Below are positions 7,730 to 11,174 of a stretch of DNA of 11,174 nucleotides, one piece after another. Each line of letters begins with the position of its first letter. Positions within the stretch are counted from its first letter, which is position 1. Source of the stretch: an uncultured Pseudomonadota bacterium (GTDB lineage Bacteria > Pseudomonadota > Gammaproteobacteria > Burkholderiales > Methylophilaceae); assembly GCA_903854305.1 (NCBI GenBank), contig CAINWC010000210.1:1-11174 (forward strand), given 5' to 3'. The position numbers and the translations under genes are program-made. The notes under the pieces were generated by a model, which did no database searches, was not told the DNA's origin, and worked only from the letters and a program-made list of their open reading frames with translations.

Positions 7730-8500
7730 CTAATGATCCGCTATCTCTAAAATTACTGGCGTATGGTCAGAAGGACGTTCTAGCTTACGTGGTGCTTTAT
7801 CAATAGTAGCCGAGATGCAAGTTGATTTAAGCGCATCACTCACTAAAATATGATCAATACGCATGCCAAAATTGCGCCTGAAGCCCATCATGCGATAGTC
7901 CCACCAGCTAAAGCTTTTTTCATTTTGCTCAAATAGCCTGAAACTATCATGTAAGCCTAGATTTACTAGCGATTGAAACGCCTCGCGCTCGGCTGGGCTG
8001 ACTAATACCTGACCTAACCAGGCGGCTGGGTCATGGCACTCGCGATCTTCAGGCGCTATGTTATAGTCACCCAGAAGTATTAGTTTATGATGTGCTGCTA
8101 ATTCCGTTTTCAGCCAGTTGGTCAGGGCATTTAGCCAGCGCATTTTATATTGGTACTTGTCAGAATCCACCGCCTGCCCATTCGGAATATACGCACAAAT
8201 CACCCGAATACCATTGATGGTTGCAGCAATGACTCGTTGCTGATCGTCATCAAAATTAGGGATGTTGCGTTGAACATCACTTAAAGGATGACGACTGATA
8301 ATCGCCACGCCGTTATAGGTTTTTTGGCCAATATGAATTGCCTCGTAACCCGCCTCTTTTAGTGCTTCATACGGAAACTTAACGTCTTCTTGTTTGGTTT
8401 CCTGCAGGAAAAGCACATCCACTGGGTTGTCACGCAACCAGTCCAAGACATGTGGAAGCCGAACATTTAAAGAATTGACGTTCCATGTAGCTAATTTCAT
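7730..8500 (-). CDS. xth: Exodeoxyribonuclease III (AP endonuclease)
   Basis: A class II AP endonuclease and 3'-to-5' exonuclease of base excision repair, cytoplasmic, 256 residues, a normal length. The endonuclease/exonuclease/phosphatase fold is shown by WNVNSLNVRLPHVLDWL at 6-22, QETK with metal ligand E34, Y103 (AYIPNG), GDYNIAPEDRECHDP with D145 and N147, RIDHILVSD with D216, and SDHTPV with H246. All catalytic residues of the E. coli enzyme have counterparts. The start at 8500 (ATG on the complementary strand) is preceded by GAGATAGATCT, giving a GAG about 9 bases upstream. It is convergent to ntrX, with 65 bases between the stops and no clear bidirectional terminator, and divergent from the HAD gene. 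The xth/exoA family has several subgroups; this one resembles the E. coli XthA type in its D-x-N and SDH motifs. Confidence 0.95.
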   Translation of the reverse strand: MKLATWNVNSLNVRLPHVLDWLRDNPVDVLFLQETKQEDVKFPYEALKEAGYEAIHIGQKTYNGVAIISRHPLSDVQRNIPNFDDDQQRVIAATINGIRVICAYIPNGQAVDSDKYQYKMRWLNALTNWLKTELAAHHKLILLGDYNIAPEDRECHDPAAWLGQVLVSPAEREAFQSLVNLGLHDSFRLFEQNEKSFSWWDYRMMGFRRNFGMRIDHILVSDALKSTCISATIDKAPRKLERPSDHTPVILEIADH

Positions 8501-8634
8501 AGATCTATCTCAATAAAAACCATAACAAGCTTAATTTTAACACGCGGAAAAATCGGCCTACATTTGAGTCTCAACAAATTAAAATAAAGATTTTAGTCGT
8601 GTGTTAAAGTCTCGCTTTTTTTGAGCATCATGAC
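8501..8634. promoter_or_regulatory. Divergent intergenic region xth / HAD gene
   Basis: At 134 bases this is the longest gene-free gap in the window and must hold the promoters for xth (leftward) and probably the HAD gene (rightward). It is AT-rich. A short perfect inverted repeat, TTGAG-T-CTCAA, lies at 8564-8574; its TTGAGT could serve as a -35 for the rightward gene, with AT-rich -10-like sequence about 17 bases on, but the match is poor. The repeat could be an operator or chance. No intrinsic terminator or conserved RNA element is apparent. Confidence 0.3.
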
Positions 8635-9264
8635 GTGATAAAAGCCGCAATATTTGATATGGATGGCCTGCTGATTGATTCTGAACGCATCATTATGCAA
8701 GCCTGTATAGTTGCCGCCAAGCAAATCGACATCACTTACACGCAAGCAGAATATGTTGAACTCATCGGTCGAGCTGGTCCAGATTCTACCCGCATCATGG
8801 TTGAGCAATTGGGTGGAGTGGCAAACTTTAATCAAGTCATGCAATTATTGGATACTTTATTGGCAGAACATAATCACGCCTTTCCGCTTAAAGAGGGTGC
8901 GATGGGCTTGCTTAAACATTACCAAAGCAACAACGTGATATGTAGCGTAGCCTCATCATCGCCCATCCACCACATAACACATCGTTTAAGCCATGTTGGC
9001 GTGTTTGATTATTTTAGCCACATCACCAGCGGGCAAGAAGTCACACGTGGCAAACCCAGCCCAGATATTTACCTGCTGGCGGTTAAAAAGTTAGGCTTAA
9101 AAGTTGAAGAATGCATCGCTTTTGAAGACAGCGAAAATGGTGCACTCGCGGCCATCGCGGCAGGCTTAAAAGTGGTGGTTGTGCCAGATTTAAAACAGCC
9201 GAGTGACTATGTGCGAGAGCATTGTCACCAAGTAGTGCCTAGCCTTGAAGATTGGCTAATTTAA
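8635..9264 (+). CDS. HAD-superfamily hydrolase, beta-phosphoglucomutase-like
   Basis: A cytoplasmic phosphotransfer enzyme of 209 residues in the HAD superfamily, subfamily I with an alpha-helical cap. Motif I is FDMDGLLIDSE with nucleophile D8 and acid/base D10. The cap spans about 16-85. Motif II is VASSSP (S107/S108), motif III lysine is K140 in RGKPSPD, and motif IV is FEDSENGALAAIAAG with E164 and D165 for magnesium. This pattern is that of phosphosugar phosphatases and beta-phosphoglucomutase-like proteins (YniC/YcjU/GPH relatives); the exact substrate cannot be read from the sequence. The GTG at 8635 is chosen because an in-frame stop precedes it, the protein begins with the usual short strand before DMDG, and GAG at 8623-8625 is a possible ribosome-binding site. 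It diverges from xth and its last 9 bases overlap the end of tpm on the other strand. Confidence 0.9.
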   Translation: MIKAAIFDMDGLLIDSERIIMQACIVAAKQIDITYTQAEYVELIGRAGPDSTRIMVEQLGGVANFNQVMQLLDTLLAEHNHAFPLKEGAMGLLKHYQSNNVICSVASSSPIHHITHRLSHVGVFDYFSHITSGQEVTRGKPSPDIYLLAVKKLGLKVEECIAFEDSENGALAAIAAGLKVVVVPDLKQPSDYVREHCHQVVPSLEDWLI

Positions 9265-9897
9265 AGGCTTAAGCCACCAGATATGCTCAGTGGCTGGATA
9301 TTGGCCTTTTAAACCATTAGGCATGTCCTCACTCGCCAGCAAAGCTAAATCATAAGTGCTTTGATAATGCTGTTTAACTTCATCCGCGCAAATAGAAAAA
9401 GGCGGCCCTGTATGAATGGTTTGATCATACTCAAAGCAAATCAGGCACTGCGGTGCTTTGTTGGTGAGCGCCATTAAATGCTTGGAATATTGTTTGCGCA
9501 TATCCTCAGGCAAAGCCACCAAAGCCGCACGGTCGTAAACCGCATCTACCTTGTCTAGCATGGCAGGCGTGACTTTAAAAATATCCCCTACAAACATATC
9601 AATGTTAGTCGCACAGTAATGCGTGATTGAACCTAGTTTTGTAATGGTTGGCGTTAAGCTAAGACTGTGAAATAAATCTTCAATCGCAATCGCGCTTAAC
9701 TCAGCACCAGCAACGCGGTAGCCTTGGGCAAGCAACCAAGTAATGTCTAAGGTTTTACCACAGAGCGGTAAAAATACGCGAGCGCCTTGTTTTAGATTGA
9801 GTATGGAGAAGTGTCTAACCAACAACGGATTAGCCTCAGGCAAGTGAAAGCCAATCTCGTCTTTCTCCCATTTTTGATGCCAAAAATCGTGTTGCAT
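9256..9897 (-). CDS. tpm: Thiopurine S-methyltransferase-like SAM methyltransferase
   Basis: A protein of 213 residues, the usual size of bacterial Tpm. The N-terminus FWHQKWEKDEIGFHLPEANPLL is the family's opening signature. The SAM-binding strand-loop is RVFLPLCGKTLDITWLLAQGY at 40-60, followed by GAELSAIAIEDLF and then YDRAALVALPEDMRKQY at 121-137. The last two are standard TPMT wording, including the DRAALVAL after motif II. Bacterial members methylate thiopurines and have been linked to tellurite and selenite detoxification by volatilisation; the natural substrate here is unknown. Start: ATG on the complementary strand at 9897, preceded by GGATAAAT. The leader is unusual, since a REP hairpin pair begins only 23 bases upstream, so a promoter would have to lie inside or beyond that element. 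The gene overlaps the HAD gene tail to tail by 9 bases. Confidence 0.92.
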   Translation of the reverse strand: MQHDFWHQKWEKDEIGFHLPEANPLLVRHFSILNLKQGARVFLPLCGKTLDITWLLAQGYRVAGAELSAIAIEDLFHSLSLTPTITKLGSITHYCATNIDMFVGDIFKVTPAMLDKVDAVYDRAALVALPEDMRKQYSKHLMALTNKAPQCLICFEYDQTIHTGPPFSICADEVKQHYQSTYDLALLASEDMPNGLKGQYPATEHIWWLKPLN

Positions 9898-9920
9898 ATT
9901 TATCCATAGCTAGAATTTTG

Positions 9921-9995
9921 GTAGGGCGGACTCGCGAAGCAGTCCGCCGAATGATAGATTTCAAATGCGGCGCACCGCAAGCGGGTGCGCCCTAC
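9921..9995. repeat. REPIN: two inverted GTAGGG-headed REP hairpins
   Basis: The left REP starts GTAGGG at 9921; its stem GGCGGACT (9925-9932) pairs with AGTCCGCC (9941-9948) around an 8-base loop. The right REP is inverted: GGCGCACC (9969-9976) pairs with GGTGCGCC (9984-9991) around 7 bases, and it ends in CCCTAC at 9990-9995. The outer arms GTAGGGCG (9921-9928) and CGCCCTAC (9988-9995) are perfect complements, so the whole 75 bases can also fold as one long structure. A GTAG head followed by a GC-rich palindrome is the known layout of repetitive extragenic palindromes mobilised by RAYT (REP-associated tyrosine) transposases, and an inverted pair is the mobile form. No RAYT gene is in the window. 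The GC-rich composition contrasts with the AT-rich surroundings. Confidence 0.8.
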
Positions 9996-10003
9996 GGGCT
10001 TGG

Positions 10004-10231
10004 CTACACAGGCTTCAGAGTTATATCTTTATGTACTTTATTTAAATGTTTCTCAAGCCTTTTGACTTTCGTCTTACAAATGGGACATTCAATCAAGAGA
10101 GCTGCTTTCTTTGTTGCAGTAGCAGGCTTTTTCTCTGGGGAATATTGATCTTCCCATCCTGCTGAATTAGAGTTTTGTTTACTAATTGCTTTGGGTACAT
10201 AAGGACTAAAAAAAATAGAAATTTTAGACAT
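10004..10231 (-). CDS. Small protein with single C2H2 zinc-finger-like motif
   Basis: A hypothetical protein of 75 residues from the ATG at 10231. A polar N-terminal half with FFSPYVPKAI and a Lys/Thr/Ala-rich linker (EKKPATATKKAA) leads to a compact motif near the C-terminus, ECPICKTKVKRLEKHLNKVH, with spacing C-x2-C-x9-H-x4-H. This resembles a C2H2 zinc finger; I know similar CPxC...H...H small proteins in proteobacteria but no established function. Binding of zinc and of nucleic acid is inference. Start choice: ATG 10231 has GGA about 8 bases upstream, while the TTG at 10243 would add four residues and has AAGGA 12 bases away. A TATAAA lies upstream, close to the start, on the coding strand. 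The gene is enclosed by REP elements, with its stop 9 bases from the REPIN at 9921-9995 and another REP upstream. It is between prlC and tpm on the same strand. Confidence 0.65.
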   Translation of the reverse strand: MSKISIFFSPYVPKAISKQNSNSAGWEDQYSPEKKPATATKKAALLIECPICKTKVKRLEKHLNKVHKDITLKPV

Positions 10232-10303
10232 AATTTTATCCAATGATTTATAACGTCCTTTCTACCAACAACTCATAATTTCAAGTTCTGTTAAATCAGC
10301 AAA

Positions 10304-10328
10304 GTAGGGTGGGCAGGTTTCTGCCCAC
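10304..10328 (+). repeat. Third REP element, same GTAGGG family
   Basis: GTAGGG at 10304-10309 heads a perfect hairpin: GTGGGCAG (10309-10316), loop GTTT, CTGCCCAC (10321-10328). The layout (GTAGGG head, 8-bp GC-rich stem, short loop) is the same as in the two hairpins at 9921-9995 although the stem sequences differ, which is expected for compensatory drift within one family. It lies 19 bases after the prlC stop (in prlC transcription direction), where REPs commonly sit and can protect the mRNA 3' end. It is a single copy; no inverted partner is seen within the gap up to the small gene. Confidence 0.75.
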
Positions 10329-10347
10329 GCGTTTAATCAAGGTGCAA

Positions 10348-11174
10348 TCAACTCGCCATCCCATTATGCCTTAACAACGCATCCATACTCGGCTCTCTAC
10401 CTCTAAACGCCACAAACGATTCCATCGCTGGGCGTGAGCCACCTTTTGCCAGCACTTCATTTTTAAACAGGCTACCTGCTTGCGCTGACAACACGCCTAG
10501 CTCTTCAAACAAGCTGTAGGCATCGGCAGATAGCACTTCTGCCCATTTGTAGCTGTAATAACCTGCCGCGTAGCCACCTGCGAAGATGTGGCTGAAGCTG
10601 TTCGGGAAGCGGTTCCATTTTGGCGGGCGCACTACGGCAACTTCGTCACGAATTTGTTCGATTAAATCCAAAGCAGTTTGTTTTCCATTTGGGTCAAACT
10701 CGCCGTGTAGGCGCATATCAAACAGTGAAAATTCAATTTGGCGCATGGTTTGCATGCCCGCTTGAAAGTTTTTGGCGGCGACCATTTTGTCGAATAATGC
10801 CCGTGGCAACTGTTCGCCAGTGTCTGCATGGGCGGTCATGTGGCGCAACACTTCCCATTCCCAGCAGAAGTTTTCCATGAATTGGCTTGGTAGTTCAACG
10901 GCATCCCATTCCACGCCTTTGATGCCTGAAACGCCGTATTCATCCACTTGTGTGAGCATGTGGTGCAGGCCGTGACCAAATTCGTGGAACATGGTGATGA
11001 CTTCATCGTGCGTGAATAGTGCTGGCTTACCGCCGACTGGTGCAGAGAAGTTGCAAGTTAAGAATGCGACCGGCAACTCAACGCGACCATCTTTTTTGCG
11101 ACGTGTAATCGCTTCATCCATCCATGCGCCGCCACGTTTGTTGTTGCGGGCATAGAGGTCCAAATAGAAGTAGG
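10348..11174 (-). CDS. prlC: Oligopeptidase A (M3 family), C-terminal part
   Basis: The last 275 or so residues of a protein normally about 680 long; the 5' end lies beyond the right edge of the window. The frame stays open to the edge and continues as YFYLDLYARNNKRGGAWMDE, so the TTG near 11163 is internal. The thimet-oligopeptidase zinc site is complete: HEFGH (bases 10972-10986) gives two histidines and the catalytic glutamate, and the third ligand is the glutamate of AVELPSQFMENF, 26 residues after the second histidine. GGYAAGYYSYKWAEVLSADAYSLF near the C-terminus, with the substrate-binding tyrosines, and the ending GREPSMDALLRHNGM are typical of OpdA/PrlC. The enzyme degrades short peptides, including cleaved signal peptides, in the cytoplasm. 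It reads toward the small zinc-finger gene and tpm, with a REP in its 3' region. Confidence 0.95.
   Translation of the reverse strand, partial: YFYLDLYARNNKRGGAWMDEAITRRKKDGRVELPVAFLTCNFSAPVGGKPALFTHDEVITMFHEFGHGLHHMLTQVDEYGVSGIKGVEWDAVELPSQFMENFCWEWEVLRHMTAHADTGEQLPRALFDKMVAAKNFQAGMQTMRQIEFSLFDMRLHGEFDPNGKQTALDLIEQIRDEVAVVRPPKWNRFPNSFSHIFAGGYAAGYYSYKWAEVLSADAYSLFEELGVLSAQAGSLFKNEVLAKGGSRPAMESFVAFRGREPSMDALLRHNGMAS

Noticed and set aside
9918..10148. Open frame of 76 codons on the + strand across the REPIN
   Set aside because: It is mostly made of REP hairpin sequence and the antisense of the small zinc-finger gene, with no ribosome-binding site and no motif.
1..11174. CRISPR array, tRNA, riboswitch, insertion sequence or defence island
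   Set aside because: No regularly spaced repeats, no tRNA-like cloverleaf, no transposase or known defence gene were seen, and nearly all bases are used by housekeeping or regulatory genes.

Overview
The window reads as a chromosomal segment of a moderate-GC betaproteobacterium, most likely a methylotroph of the Methylophilaceae (Methylotenera or Methylophilus type). This rests on the gene order def-fmt-htpX-rsmB-DUF4390-ntrY-ntrX, on protein wording that looks betaproteobacterial, and on an AT-leaning codon style. It is an inference from memory, not a database result. Coding density is high: the longest gene-free gap is about 134 bases. There are no rRNA or tRNA genes, CRISPR arrays, insertion sequences or phage genes.

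Left part (1-7664, all + strand): the tail of peptide deformylase (def), methionyl-tRNA formyltransferase (fmt), the membrane zinc protease HtpX, the 16S rRNA m5C967 methyltransferase RsmB, a small secreted DUF4390 protein, and a two-component pair of NtrY/NtrX type. Def and Fmt remove and add the N-formyl group of initiator methionine, RsmB modifies the ribosome, and HtpX does membrane protein quality control. From rsmB to ntrY the genes overlap end to start (rsmB/DUF4390 by 38 bases, DUF4390/ntrY by an ATGA), and ntrX follows ntrY by 12 bases, so these four are probably translated from one message.

Middle part (7730-9897): exonuclease III (xth, - strand) runs convergent to ntrX. A HAD-family sugar-phosphate-type phosphatase or mutase (+ strand) diverges from xth. 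A thiopurine methyltransferase-like gene (tpm, - strand) overlaps the HAD gene tail to tail by 9 bases.

Right part (9898-11174): an accessory-looking stretch. An inverted pair of GTAGGG-headed REP hairpins (a REPIN) sits in the leader of tpm. Next come a small gene for a 75-residue protein with one C2H2-type zinc-finger-like motif, a third REP of the same family, and the C-terminal part of oligopeptidase A (prlC), all genes on the - strand.

The most unusual item is the NtrX-like response regulator. Its receiver domain and C-terminal Fis-type helix-turn-helix are intact. Its central AAA+ domain has lost the Walker A lysine, the Walker B aspartate, the GAFTGA loop and the arginine-finger segment, although the reading frame is open throughout. 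It is probably a phospho-regulated DNA-binding protein that neither hydrolyses ATP nor activates sigma-54 RNA polymerase. I saw no wholly new multi-gene defence or mobile system.
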